Below, one piece after another: positions 1 to 8,585 of a DNA stretch of 46,176 bases; the first letter of the stretch is position 1; each line of letters begins with the position of its first letter. The stretch is from an uncultured Flavobacteriaceae bacterium (GTDB lineage Bacteria; Bacteroidota; Bacteroidia; Flavobacteriales; Flavobacteriaceae): NCBI GenBank assembly GCA_938010765.1, contig CALLVX010000094.1:1-46176 (forward strand). The letters run 5' to 3'. The translations under genes were made by a program, and so were the position numbers. The notes beneath the pieces were generated by a model that was not told the DNA's origin, did not search any database, and saw only the letters and a program-made list of their open reading frames with translations.

Positions 1-930
1 GGTCTCCGATATCGGTGTTTTTTGTAAAAACTCGATCAGTACCTCCTTCGAGGATTTCCTTTGCCCCTCTGTACCTATGGTAAAGTCGCCCATGTCAAGG
101 GCTTCGATACGGTCCGCTACTGCGGCACCCTCCTCTTCCCCATACATATCATCTAAAACATCCCGATGGTCTGCATACTCTTCAAAGGCGGCCTCCTCTT
201 CAAAGTCGGCCACCTCGTTGCGTATATTTTCGGCAAAGGTCTGCTGTAGCCAGTTATTGGTCGCTTCGGTCAAAGGATTGCCTTCCAACAAAAACTGTGT
301 TAAATTTGGCAAGCCGTCGCCCATCGGCTCGGGGACAACGGTCAATTCATTATTTTTAAAATTCAACACTGTAATTGCTTCCATATCTTCCATACCGCCC
401 GGCAAAGCTGTAAGAAGGTTCCTATGTGCGAACAACGATTTAAGATTAGTAAGCGTTACAATTGTATTTGGCAGCGAAGTTAGCTGGTTATCTCCCACAT
501 GCAGTTCTTCAACTGCCGCTAGTTTACCTATAGATCCGGGCAAGGTACTAAGCTTGTTATCTGTTACATCTAAATGCTTAAGTTTGTATAAATCACCAAT
601 CTCATCTGGAAGCTTCTTAAGCTCATTAACTGCCGCAATTAGATTCTTTAGTGAGGTCAGGTTTTTGATGATATCGCCGGGTAAGGACTCAAGCTCATTA
701 CAAGACAAGTCTAACTTTGTGAGAGTTGTTAGCTCTTTCAAACCATCTGGCAGGGTTTTGAGTTTATTCTCTGCCAGCGACAACGTCTCAAGGCCATTAA
801 TTTCCTTTATTTTTGGCAACAGATCGACCAAGTCGTCGGGGGTCAATTCTAGTTCCTCTAAATCCAACTCCGTAGTACCCTCCCTGATCGCCGTTTCGAT
901 CCTTAATTGCGCTTCTGCTGTATTTCCCAT
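1..930 (-). CDS. Leucine-rich-repeat protein, N-terminal part (runs off left edge)
   Basis: Reading leftward from ATG at 930 the frame stays open to base 1, giving 310 codons without a stop, so the C-terminus lies outside the window. Residues about 45-215 hold roughly eight 23-residue leucine-rich repeats of the LxxLxLxxNxLxxLP type (for example LSLAENKLKTLP and LDVTDNKLSTLP). No signal peptide is visible, so the protein is probably cytoplasmic. After the repeats comes an acidic stretch (about residues 235-265, many Glu/Asp) of unknown role. LRR domains bind proteins; no catalytic domain is visible in the part present. The opposite strand also has a long open frame here, but it is serine-rich and low in complexity and is a shadow of the repeats. 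Family confident, function unknown. Confidence 0.85.
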   Translation of the reverse strand, partial: MGNTAEAQLRIETAIREGTTELDLEELELTPDDLVDLLPKIKEINGLETLSLAENKLKTLPDGLKELTTLTKLDLSCNELESLPGDIIKNLTSLKNLIAAVNELKKLPDEIGDLYKLKHLDVTDNKLSTLPGSIGKLAAVEELHVGDNQLTSLPNTIVTLTNLKSLFAHRNLLTALPGGMEDMEAITVLNFKNNELTVVPEPMGDGLPNLTQFLLEGNPLTEATNNWLQQTFAENIRNEVADFEEEAAFEEYADHRDVLDDMYGEEEGAAVADRIEALDMGDFTIGTEGQRKSSKEVLIEFLQKTPISET

Positions 931-1071
931 CTATTGTGTTTTAACGGCCAAGGTGTCAAATTGACCTTATTTTCATATATCAAGCCCCTATATTACGTTA
1001 TCTACAAGCAATTTTTATTTTGCAATACCTATGCTTAGTGCTCGCTAAAGCCATTCCCATGAACCATTGTT

Positions 1072-1947
1072 TTACTCCTCTAACAAAATTTCAATTACCA
1101 CCTCTATATCCTCCCAAACCTTTTGCTGGTGCAGTTCTCCGCATACGGCATTAAGCCGATCGTAACCATTTTGCCAGTTAAAAAAATTCATATCGGGTAT
1201 GGCGCCGGTCAGCACGATTTTGCCTTCCTCTAGTGCAAGGACGAACTCATGTTGTTGTTCAATACCGTTCATTGTAAAGGTGATCTGCGCGCTTGTGGCT
1301 GTATATTCATCTACCTTACCCTTAATTTCAGAAGTGAAAAATGAAAAGAAAGCCCCTACGTTTTGGTTTCTTTGATCACTACCCAAGTTCACAGATTTTG
1401 TATTGATGGTAACAATAGCATCTTTTAATAAATCCTCAGGGTTTTCGAAATTTTCGTTTAAATTATAGGTGATTTCGTCAAAAGCACCACTTACAGGGGC
1501 CCTTGCTGAAAAATCAGGATATTTATAAGCGGTCCAATTCACGGTAATTCTGCTGGCAACGGAATCGGGTATTTCTTGTGCTCTCTTTGAATCTAAAATA
1601 TCCCGAAATTGTTGAAAAAGTTGTTTTTCCTCTTCTGTTAATTGGGGAGACCCAGCCGGTGGCATTGCCGTGTTTTCATTTGTATTGATACGCGCTAACA
1701 TTTGAGAGAGGGATGACTTCGTCTTTTCATAACTGTCATACTTATTGGTTCCTTCAAGATGGTACACATGACAAGAAATGCATTTGCTGTCAATAACCGT
1801 TTTAAGGCTTGTATCATACAATAATTTAGCCGCTGAATCATTTGTGGGATACAAACTCTCTGAACTATCGGAGGTACACCCAACAATGGTAAAAAATAAA
1901 AGGCCAACAACCGCGAGCTTGCTTTTTCCTAGTTTATTAAATAGCAT
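1072..1947 (-). CDS. Lipoprotein: cytochrome c-like domain fused to a YceI-like domain (cassette 1)
   Basis: 291 residues. The N-terminal signal ends in a lipobox (TIVGC, Cys about residue 24), predicting a lipid-anchored envelope protein. Residues about 45-120 form a cytochrome c-like module: one haem-attachment motif CISCH (about 56-60) and a later AMPPAG segment that could supply the axial Met. Residues about 130-290 resemble a YceI-like beta-barrel (alternating beta pattern, segments such as VNLGSDQRNQNVGAFFSFF), so one protein appears to join an electron carrier to a lipid/quinone-binding fold. It is last in the cassette: its start overlaps the end of the OB-fold gene by 19 bases. The YceI assignment rests on pattern and neighbours and is less certain than the haem motif. 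Confidence 0.75.
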   Translation of the reverse strand: MLFNKLGKSKLAVVGLLFFTIVGCTSDSSESLYPTNDSAAKLLYDTSLKTVIDSKCISCHVYHLEGTNKYDSYEKTKSSLSQMLARINTNENTAMPPAGSPQLTEEEKQLFQQFRDILDSKRAQEIPDSVASRITVNWTAYKYPDFSARAPVSGAFDEITYNLNENFENPEDLLKDAIVTINTKSVNLGSDQRNQNVGAFFSFFTSEIKGKVDEYTATSAQITFTMNGIEQQHEFVLALEEGKIVLTGAIPDMNFFNWQNGYDRLNAVCGELHQQKVWEDIEVVIEILLEE

Positions 1948-2330
1948 CTTTTAAAGCTTATTTCATTAAATAATTCATCGACCCCGCTATAAATACCTTT
2001 TATTTTAACTTTTTCCCCTTCGGTTATTTGGCCATACTGCTGTTTTTCAAGTTCACACTTAATTCCATTATCCAGAATTACGATAATATTTTCGTCTCCT
2101 TTTTCGACCATAGTGATTTCGCCGGAAACTTCTATGACCTCGTCTAAAAGCGCAAGTAACATTTCGGGAGTTTTCCCATTTTTTTCGATAAGGCCATGAG
2201 CGGTAGTGTATAGTTCAGGTTCGATTTTAAGCACTTCTTGGTGTGGTTTATTATACAAATACATACAATAGGTCGCTATGGAAAAAAACAAAGCGCCGAT
2301 GAGTAAGAATATCTTATTTTTCATCTTCAT
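1929..2330 (-). CDS. OB-fold (tRNA_anti-like) envelope protein (cassette 1)
   Basis: 133 residues with one N-terminal hydrophobic segment (about 5-25: signal or membrane anchor). The rest matches the Bacteroidota tRNA_anti-like OB-fold family: EVSGEITMVEK, a VILDNGIKCEL strand, and the late GEKVKIKGIYSGVDELF signature. Members are small periplasmic or anchored proteins of unknown ligand; despite the family name nothing here suggests tRNA binding. It lies 2 bases after the YceI gene and overlaps the cytochrome gene, so translation is probably coupled. Paralogues occur at 21318-21728 and 24710-25117. Confidence 0.8.
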   Translation of the reverse strand: MKMKNKIFLLIGALFFSIATYCMYLYNKPHQEVLKIEPELYTTAHGLIEKNGKTPEMLLALLDEVIEVSGEITMVEKGDENIIVILDNGIKCELEKQQYGQITEGEKVKIKGIYSGVDELFNEISFKRCYLIN

Positions 2331-2332
2331 AA

Positions 2333-2890
2333 TTATTTTGTTGGGTTGTTACTGTAGCTTGTGGCTACGCTGACCAATACTTCTTTAGATATTTTATCTC
2401 TTACCAAAGAGGGTACGTCAATTTTATAGTCTTCTAAATTCAATTTAAATTTCGAAACAAATGTGATAGAGCCGTCTTCGATTACGGTAATGTCGGCCTT
2501 AACGACCAGTGGCAGTGTTACCCCATGAAAATCCATTTCCCCCTTTATCGTAACATCTTTATATGTTTCGGGTTTTTTGAGATCTATGTCTTCTTCGAAA
2601 GTGCCTAAAAATTTGGCCGCAGGGTATTTATCGGAATGCACATATTTTTCATTAAAATGTTCTTCCATTAAGGCTTTTTCAAATTTAAAGGACTTTAGCA
2701 ACGCATTAAATGCAATTGTTTTTTTCTCTACTAAAAATAGACTTGCGGTTTGGTCGTTCTCCGCATAGATTTTTTCCAAACCCGTTTCTGAAAGGAAGGT
2801 TACATTACCCGTTCTTGTTTTCAATTTTTCCTGCGAATACCCTGTATAGAAAAGAGCCAATGTGATGCTTAGTGCACATAAATTTTTCAT
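2333..2890 (-). CDS. YceI-family periplasmic protein (cassette 1)
   Basis: 185 residues with a cleavable signal (about 1-19, ending GYSQ). The mature part carries YceI hallmarks: NVTFLSET near the N-terminus, the central FKFEKALMEEHFNEKYVHS block with nearby YPAAKFLGTF, then DVTIKGEMDFHGVT and a C-terminal strand set. YceI proteins form a lipocalin-like barrel that binds isoprenoid or amphipathic ligands in the periplasm. The EHFNE(K/S/N)Y block is shared with the two paralogues in this window (20768-21316, 25114-25677). It is the second gene of a DUF5777-YceI-OB-cytochrome operon. The ligand cannot be inferred. Confidence 0.88.
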   Translation of the reverse strand: MKNLCALSITLALFYTGYSQEKLKTRTGNVTFLSETGLEKIYAENDQTASLFLVEKKTIAFNALLKSFKFEKALMEEHFNEKYVHSDKYPAAKFLGTFEEDIDLKKPETYKDVTIKGEMDFHGVTLPLVVKADITVIEDGSITFVSKFKLNLEDYKIDVPSLVRDKISKEVLVSVATSYSNNPTK

Positions 2891-2936
2891 GAAATGATTG
2901 TTTTATAGTTCTTACTAAAATTGTTTATTAAATATG

Positions 2937-3830
2937 TTACAGACTAAATTCTCTTAATATGCTAAAGCCGATGCTAATTTCCCTGCCAAAAAAATCGCCG
3001 TTTTGGTTTACAGCAAATTTTCCGGGATGAAGGGCAAACGCATTTGTAAAATAAAGCTGAAATACATGGCCACCGGTTTCTATATCAAAACCGACAGAGA
3101 GTGCGTTTCCTTTAAATTTACTTGCGTCAAAGGTTGGGATGGTATGGTAGTATTCTAAATTCACCGAAGATGAACGAGAAAACATATACCGCCCACCAAG
3201 ACCTAGCGAAAATATATCGTTTGGCTGGGCTTCGGCATCCGTTAAGTTCCTATGTACCCAAGTAGGAGAAATTTGTAATGACAGTTTATCGGAAAATTTT
3301 CTACTTATTAAAACTTGATTTATATAATCTAATCTTCCAACAAAATTTTTATCCCGTGCTTCCGGTATGTAATCCCTAGATTTATAATCTATACCCCCAT
3401 AATAAGAAAGCGAAAGAGGAAAAGGGTTTTCTCCCGTCTTTTGTCTCAGTAGGCTCCCTTTTACAGTGCCCGAGTATGTTTGATCTGGTTTGTTAGACCT
3501 TGCCAGCCCTACTTGTAAGTTGTTATTTATACCATACTCAAAACTGATATGCATATTATTGAGATTATCAAGGCCAAAAAAATTATCAATTCCATTGATC
3601 TTGCTGAACACATGCGAAATCCTAAAATGCAGTTGATTTTCCTTGGCCCGCTCTGTAGACTGCCCTAAGATTATTCGAGTTGATTTGAAAGTAGCGATTA
3701 CCTCCGAACTTCCTTTGGTCGTTAGCTCATCTAACTCATCAAAAAGATTTTCATCGGTATCGCTGGGCGGCTTTTCTTGCCCAAATATCAATAAGGGTAT
3801 TATAAATAAGGAGAGTACTATCTGTTTCAT
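2937..3830 (-). CDS. DUF5777-family beta-barrel protein (cassette 1)
   Basis: About 297 residues from the Met at 3830, chosen because the signal peptide (MKQIVLSLFIIPLLIFGQ) begins there; an in-frame Met at 3863 would add 11 polar residues and is possible. The mature protein has the DUF5777 pattern: a FKSTRIILGQSTE opening, HFRISHVF, YGINNNLQVGLARS, QVLISRKFSDKLSLQISPTW, and a late ETGGHVFQLYFTNA strand. Alternating beta strands predict an outer-membrane barrel. First gene of cassette 1, preceded by a distinctive promoter (3882-3972). It resembles the barrel at 23855-24709 more than that at 19861-20778: only the first two share FFGLD and ETGGHVFQL. Confidence 0.82.
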   Translation of the reverse strand: MKQIVLSLFIIPLLIFGQEKPPSDTDENLFDELDELTTKGSSEVIATFKSTRIILGQSTERAKENQLHFRISHVFSKINGIDNFFGLDNLNNMHISFEYGINNNLQVGLARSNKPDQTYSGTVKGSLLRQKTGENPFPLSLSYYGGIDYKSRDYIPEARDKNFVGRLDYINQVLISRKFSDKLSLQISPTWVHRNLTDAEAQPNDIFSLGLGGRYMFSRSSSVNLEYYHTIPTFDASKFKGNALSVGFDIETGGHVFQLYFTNAFALHPGKFAVNQNGDFFGREISIGFSILREFSL

Positions 3831-3881
3831 TTGCTTTGCTTGGTTTGTTTTAAGGTTGCGCATTCACTTTTCAGCATTACC

Positions 3882-3972
3882 CAAATGTACAAGGGATAAA
3901 GACGAAAAAGGGTTGCTTTGTAATAAGTGGTATTGAAGGATATCAACGGGGATAAAACAATCAACAAGTGAT
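3882..3972 (-). promoter_or_regulatory. Promoter with TAATAAGTGG activator box (cassette 1)
   Basis: On the coding strand a -7-like box TACATTTG (3882-3889) has no good TTTG partner at the usual distance, but TAATAAGTGG (3921-3930) lies 39 bp from CAAATGT, and a second ACAAGTGAT (3964-3972) lies 41 bp further upstream. The same arrangement, including the identical 20-base stretch TGCTTTGTAATAAGTGGTAT, precedes the outer-membrane barrel gene at 5475, and a related one precedes the isonitrile operon. The spacing fits a direct-repeat-binding activator working at a promoter with a weak -33; the protein is unidentified. Confidence 0.6.
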
Positions 3973-4023
3973 TTTACGGCTTTCGTAAAAACTATACCTT
4001 TTTGGGTCTACCTATCTATTACT

Positions 4024-4033
4024 GGGGGGGGGG
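4024..4033. repeat. Ten-base G homopolymer
   Basis: A run of ten G (C on the transcribed strand) sits about 50 bp upstream of the distal activator half-site of cassette 1, in otherwise AT-rich sequence. Such tracts are prone to slipped-strand length change and can alter promoter geometry; here it may equally be neutral. The length is as written and could include a sequencing error. Confidence 0.6.
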
Positions 4034-4179
4034 CAAATACAGCGATCAATCGCCTTCAAGAATAGGGTATCGGACAGCAATTAATTTACTGTCTTAAATA
4101 CCTTAGACCTAAACAGCTTGGCTTATTGATCGAAGAGTAAACCTTTAATTATTATGTATATATTCTCTTATAAGAAATA

Positions 4180-5475
4180 TTACTTTGTTAATTTACCAAG
4201 GTCTGCCTTAAAAAGCTTTGGCTTAACGATTAATTGTACCCACCCCAAGTTATTCGTATTGTCATTGGGCCTTCCACCCTTTACCAAACTCATACTTTTT
4301 GAAGCAAACATATGGGAATACCCAACCAACAGTTTTACAGAAGGCATTAATTTATGTGAATACATTAAGTCTATTTCGGTACCTAAATATTTACTAGTAT
4401 TCTCTGTCAAGTTTGCATTAGCAGCAAAGTAATGCCCTTTAAAGAGTAAGTTTGATTTCTTACCTGTTGTAATAATAGTTTTTGCAAAAACTGTATTAAG
4501 ACCCACATCATTAGCGTGATTTCTTACGTAGAAATAATCCATAAATCCGTTAAATCTATGGTTTGACCCATACAATGGGAAGAAGGATCTGTTTTTTGAA
4601 TCCCCATCTTGATCCGTACCGCTCAACAATTCAAAACCTAATCCACATTTTATAGTCTCATCAATACTCGTGGTGCCTTCTAACGATATTTGGTATGCAC
4701 CTATATTTGTGGTAGGATCGGCTTTACCCGATTGGTAGTAAACACTGCCTACCATTTGCACATCCTGTATCGGGAATTTAAAATAAGAACCAGTTGTTTG
4801 TCTGTATGAAACCCCATTTGGTGTCGTATTATCCTCTCCTGTAAAATTTTGGAAACCGGTATTTAGAAAAAGGAAGCTTGCAGAACTCTTTTTCCAGGTT
4901 TTTTTAAGGTATGCATATTGCATCGACTTGTATGTAAAAGCACCCCGAATATTAAAAACCGTTCCTTCGTTTCTTGCCTGATCCTGACTAAACGCACCTC
5001 CAAAGTCAAGCACAAAATCATTCTTTTTATACTTTATAATGGCTGCATCGTGAAAACGCCCTTGCATGGCCCCATCGAAGCTTCCAAAAATACGTTGGTT
5101 ATCATAGGCTATTGCCTGCCTTCCCAATCTTGTAGACCAATTTTCATTGAAATGCAACTGTGTCCAGCCCTCATATAATGAGAAAGAATCGTTGCCGTCA
5201 TTCGGGAGTAATTGCCGGGTATCTCCCCAAATACCCACATCTTGAATGGCCATAAAAAATTGCAGTTTCTTTGCGCTGTAACCGATATTTAATCGTGTGC
5301 GTTGCACCACTAAGGCAGCAGGTTTTGCGTTGTCGGGAAAGAGATTATTGAAGCCGTGACGGTATTCGAAACGCGCTCTCGCATCTGCTTCTACTTCAAA
5401 TGTTTGCGCCCTACTTGTATTGATTGTAAAAAATAGCAGAAAAAATAATATGCCTAAAATGTTTTGGGTTGCCAT
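4180..5475 (-). CDS. Alginate-export-family outer-membrane beta-barrel
   Basis: 431 residues with a signal peptide ending near SRAQT (about 23). The mature protein starts FEVEADARARFEYRHGFNN and continues with alternating beta strands, including RTRLNIGYSAKKLQFFMAIQDVGIWGD and the strand-turn segment TRLGRQAIAYDNQRIFG, the core of the alginate_exp (AlgE/porin-like) family. Predicted location is the outer membrane, as a diffusion channel of unknown substrate; in Bacteroidota the family name does not imply alginate. It is a single-gene unit, but its promoter is nearly the same as that of the DUF5777 cassette next door, so the two are probably expressed together. The last residues (VQLIVKPKLFKADLGKLTK) do not end in a typical terminal aromatic. 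Confidence 0.82.
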   Translation of the reverse strand: MATQNILGILFFLLFFTINTSRAQTFEVEADARARFEYRHGFNNLFPDNAKPAALVVQRTRLNIGYSAKKLQFFMAIQDVGIWGDTRQLLPNDGNDSFSLYEGWTQLHFNENWSTRLGRQAIAYDNQRIFGSFDGAMQGRFHDAAIIKYKKNDFVLDFGGAFSQDQARNEGTVFNIRGAFTYKSMQYAYLKKTWKKSSASFLFLNTGFQNFTGEDNTTPNGVSYRQTTGSYFKFPIQDVQMVGSVYYQSGKADPTTNIGAYQISLEGTTSIDETIKCGLGFELLSGTDQDGDSKNRSFFPLYGSNHRFNGFMDYFYVRNHANDVGLNTVFAKTIITTGKKSNLLFKGHYFAANANLTENTSKYLGTEIDLMYSHKLMPSVKLLVGYSHMFASKSMSLVKGGRPNDNTNNLGWVQLIVKPKLFKADLGKLTK

Positions 5476-5628
5476 GATACTTGTTTTATCTATGAATGGA
5501 ATGGTTTTCTAAGGGTAATTGACATAACGACCATTTGTTGCGAAACGGTCATTCAACCAAGGTGAAACTACCGACTTCAAAAGGTATACATCACGTAATT
5601 AGGTTGCTATTTCTCCCTTATCATTGGT

Positions 5629-5719
5629 TAAATTTACAAGGGATAAAAACCAAAAAAGACTGCTTTGTAATAAGTGGTATCGAATGGACTTAAATATGGA
5701 AAACCGCCGAACAAGTGAT
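5629..5719 (-). promoter_or_regulatory. Promoter with TAATAAGTGG activator box (outer-membrane barrel)
   Basis: TAAATTT (5629-5635) stands where cassette 1 has its CAAATGT -7 element. TAATAAGTGG (5668-5677) is again 39 bp away and ACAAGTGAT (5711-5719) again 41 bp beyond. The flanks also match (ACAAGGGATAAA, TGCTTTGTAATAAGTGGTAT). The rest of the 519-base gap (5720-5994) shows no gene I can support. Confidence 0.6.
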
Positions 5720-5994
5720 TTTGAGGCTATAGAAACAATAGTATATTTCTGGGTTAACACCTATATTTTTAGGGACTTATACCCGAAATAAGTGTATTTT
5801 AAAATGGCAAATGGCATACATCCAAGTTAAAGCGACCTGGTATCAATTTACCCTAAGACCCACCGTAAAACGCTGCAGAATAGAAATATCCCAGCACTTC
5901 TCAAAAACAAAAAATTTCTCGGTACTTAAAAAAACTAAACGGTCTAAAAAGGAGGCAAGATTCCACTAACCGAGGTAACTCCTAGTTTAGGGTT

Positions 5995-6771
5995 TCAATA
6001 ATTGAACATGGTATTATCATTGGCAAGATTCTCTGTCGGAATTCCTTGATAAATATTCCAATGTGCCGCGATTTTTCCATCTTCCAATTGAAACAGATCA
6101 TAGCAGGCCGTATTTTTCCCAGAGAGCATTCCTTCACTTATTGAAAGCACAAAATTTCCTTCACCAAAGACAGCATGTTGTTTTATATAACGAGGAACAA
6201 TTGATTCATCCTCAATAGCTTCAACAAGGCTTTGAACACCATCGGCAAGTTGCAGGTTATGTTGTTGAAAATCAGTTTTAAAAAACATAGGAATAACATC
6301 TATTATCTTCTCTACATTTTCACTTGTAAGTATCTTAAATAAATCCTTGATTTTAGATTTATTTATTTCCGTGATCTCTATGTCTTTTATTTCTGTGGCG
6401 CCATCTAGTAAAGATCTACCCGATGCGTTTGGCGAAGTCAATTCTGTCATAACGTTCCAATGCTCGGCAACTAAACCATTGCTATCGAAACGAATGATAT
6501 GAAAAGCCGCAGTTTCGTCAAAACCAAAAGGAGCCGCATTGATCCATTTGTGATGCATAATGATGTGCTGACCATCTTCAAGCATACGAATATTTTCAAT
6601 TTTACTACCATAGGTTTTCAATTTAGGTAGTAGCGAAAGAAACGCAGCTCTTCCCGATGGAACCTTTGGGTTGTGCTGAATATAGTTTTCATCAACCATT
6701 TTCTCGATCGTTGATTCATTATACTCACTCACAGCAGTGTGGTATGCTTTGGCCTTTTTTTTATTACTCAT
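5995..6771 (-). CDS. Tandem SnoaL-like (NTF2 fold) protein
   Basis: 258 residues with no signal peptide. Two NTF2/SnoaL-like domains in tandem: residues about 5-125 (MVDENYIQHNPKVPSGRAAF ... HIIRFDSNGLVAEHWNVM) and about 135-250 (a second QHN, then CYDLFQLEDGKIAAHWNIYQ). The EHWN and AHWN ends match, showing internal duplication. SnoaL-like proteins act as small-molecule cyclases, hydrolases or isomerases or just bind ligand. It follows the isonitrile operon on the same strand after a 356-base gap, so it probably has its own promoter, yet it may act on the same product. No activator box like that of the operon is seen upstream, and no other gene in the gap. Confidence 0.75.
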   Translation of the reverse strand: MSNKKKAKAYHTAVSEYNESTIEKMVDENYIQHNPKVPSGRAAFLSLLPKLKTYGSKIENIRMLEDGQHIIMHHKWINAAPFGFDETAAFHIIRFDSNGLVAEHWNVMTELTSPNASGRSLLDGATEIKDIEITEINKSKIKDLFKILTSENVEKIIDVIPMFFKTDFQQHNLQLADGVQSLVEAIEDESIVPRYIKQHAVFGEGNFVLSISEGMLSGKNTACYDLFQLEDGKIAAHWNIYQGIPTENLANDNTMFNY

Positions 6772-7127
6772 TTTATACTTTTTATAAACGAAACGACACT
6801 TTTATTGTAACTGAATTAGTATTTGTAGGGATTTGGTAAAGTTAGTTTTAGGGGCTCACTCCCAATTCGTAGCTTTCGACTGAAGCATAAAGCATATCTA
6901 TTAGTATTTTTAAGGATCAAAACCTTCTAAGGTGTTACTATAAGGTTCAAATGAGATTGGTTTTCTATGAGCCACATTTGTAACCAAACGATACGATGAT
7001 TTTATTAATTCGATAAAAACAACTGTCTTGGAGATCAGCGGTAAGCATTTTCAAGAACATTAACTATTTGCGGTTCTGTAAATCTTAACTCTAAACTGAA
7101 ACCCAAGACAGCGTTTATATTACATTG

Positions 7128-8585
7128 CTAGCAAGCCTTTGCATATTTACCAATAAGATTATTGATTACTAGATTTGCTTCATCAAGGGTTCCTACGGCT
7201 TCGATATAAGAATCTGGTCTTACTAAAATAACCTGACCCTTATAGTGTTCGCTTGCTGTCCAAAATCCGTTTTGCGGGTCATTTGAGTGAATCTGTAGGA
7301 GGTTTATATAACTTGGTAGCTCCAAATCTATTTTTTTATCACTGAAATAAAGTAGCGTGAACTTGGTATAATCAAGAAGCGTGTAAAGTCGGTTCTTCTC
7401 TTTGCCTTTATTCACTATAAGATCATAAACTCTTGTTCCGGCTAAACCATCGTTACTATAGCGGATTCCCATACCTGTAATATTTCCGGCTTTCTTCTCC
7501 ACAATCTTAACGTAGTCTTTCGCATGCGTGCCTTCGTCTGAATACTTGGTAGAGCGTACAAGTTCACCCGAACTCTGAATTACACTTAGCGCAACTGGCT
7601 TTCTTTCACTTTCATAGGTATTGAGTAAACTTTTATCCGCACCATGATTTTTGATCATGCTTAATTTCCAAATTAGGTTGAACGAATCTGCCAGCCCCGT
7701 ATTTAATCCTTGTCCACCATTTACCGAGTGAATATGACATGCATCCCCAGCAAGAATTACTCGATCTTGGATTAGGTATTTTTCTGCAACGGATTCTTTT
7801 ACCGTAAATTGAGAAAACCAAACAAGTTCTTTTATTTTAACCGTATGTGGGGCCGTTGCGATGTTTACTTTTTCCATAGCCTCTTCCATAGAAAAATCTT
7901 TGCGATCCATTCTGACATAGAATCTATCTATATTTCCTTCTCTAGGAATCCAGGCAACATCCGATGTTTCTGCTTGGAAAACAATAATTTCCGGAACCCT
8001 TACAAAATCGGTCTCTAGTACCGCATCGATTACTGCCCATACAATTTGAGGGCGTGTAATTTCAAACGGTATTTCGAAGCGATTTCGAACAAAAGAACGG
8101 GAACCATCTGAACCAATCAGATAATCAGACTTTACAACATCTCCATTAGAAAGCGTACTGATACACCCCTCATTGGTCACTCGAATATCTTCCAAGGTTG
8201 TTTGTCTTAGTACGGAAGCATTTATTTTATGAAGCTTTTCGTCTAAGAGTTTTTCTACAAATGATTGTCCCAGCATCAAAAAATGTTTATGAAAACAACC
8301 TTCAAGTTCATCCCACCAATGCGATTGACGAGAGACAAACTTTCCATTTTCCCATATAGAACTTGTATTGCAGGGTAAGCCCTGAGGGTACAGTTCTTTG
8401 AATAGATTGGCAACCTCGAGCAATTGTAATGTTCTGCCATTAAGAGCATCGGCCCTTCCTACTTCCAAGGGTCCCTCAGATTTATCTATAATTACGGTTT
8501 TCAGTCCTGAAAGTGCTGCTAAGTATGCACAAGCTAGGCCAACAGGTCCTGCTCCTACAATAAAAATATCGGTTTCTTTTGTCAT
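7128..8585 (-). CDS. FAD-dependent aromatic monooxygenase (PHBH fold)
   Basis: 485 residues. FAD-binding Rossmann motif VGAGPVG (about 10-16), central GSDGSRSFVRN (DG motif), and the second FAD motif ILAGDACHIHSVNGGQGLNT (about 273-292). This is the UbiH/PheA/TfdB hydroxylase group, which adds one oxygen to an aromatic ring using NAD(P)H. Its ATG overlaps the stop of the oxygenase gene (TAATG), so the genes are translationally coupled and it should act on the isonitrile pathway product, for example hydroxylating a tyrosine- or tryptophan-derived vinyl isonitrile. In the Pseudomonas pvc cluster the hydroxylase PvcC belongs to a different flavin family, so this would be a non-homologous stand-in. 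Confidence 0.85.
   Translation of the reverse strand: MTKETDIFIVGAGPVGLACAYLAALSGLKTVIIDKSEGPLEVGRADALNGRTLQLLEVANLFKELYPQGLPCNTSSIWENGKFVSRQSHWWDELEGCFHKHFLMLGQSFVEKLLDEKLHKINASVLRQTTLEDIRVTNEGCISTLSNGDVVKSDYLIGSDGSRSFVRNRFEIPFEITRPQIVWAVIDAVLETDFVRVPEIIVFQAETSDVAWIPREGNIDRFYVRMDRKDFSMEEAMEKVNIATAPHTVKIKELVWFSQFTVKESVAEKYLIQDRVILAGDACHIHSVNGGQGLNTGLADSFNLIWKLSMIKNHGADKSLLNTYESERKPVALSVIQSSGELVRSTKYSDEGTHAKDYVKIVEKKAGNITGMGIRYSNDGLAGTRVYDLIVNKGKEKNRLYTLLDYTKFTLLYFSDKKIDLELPSYINLLQIHSNDPQNGFWTASEHYKGQVILVRPDSYIEAVGTLDEANLVINNLIGKYAKAC

Noticed and set aside
77-964. 295-codon open frame on the plus strand
   Set aside because: It is serine-rich and antisense to a clear leucine-rich-repeat protein on the minus strand; a shadow of the repeats.
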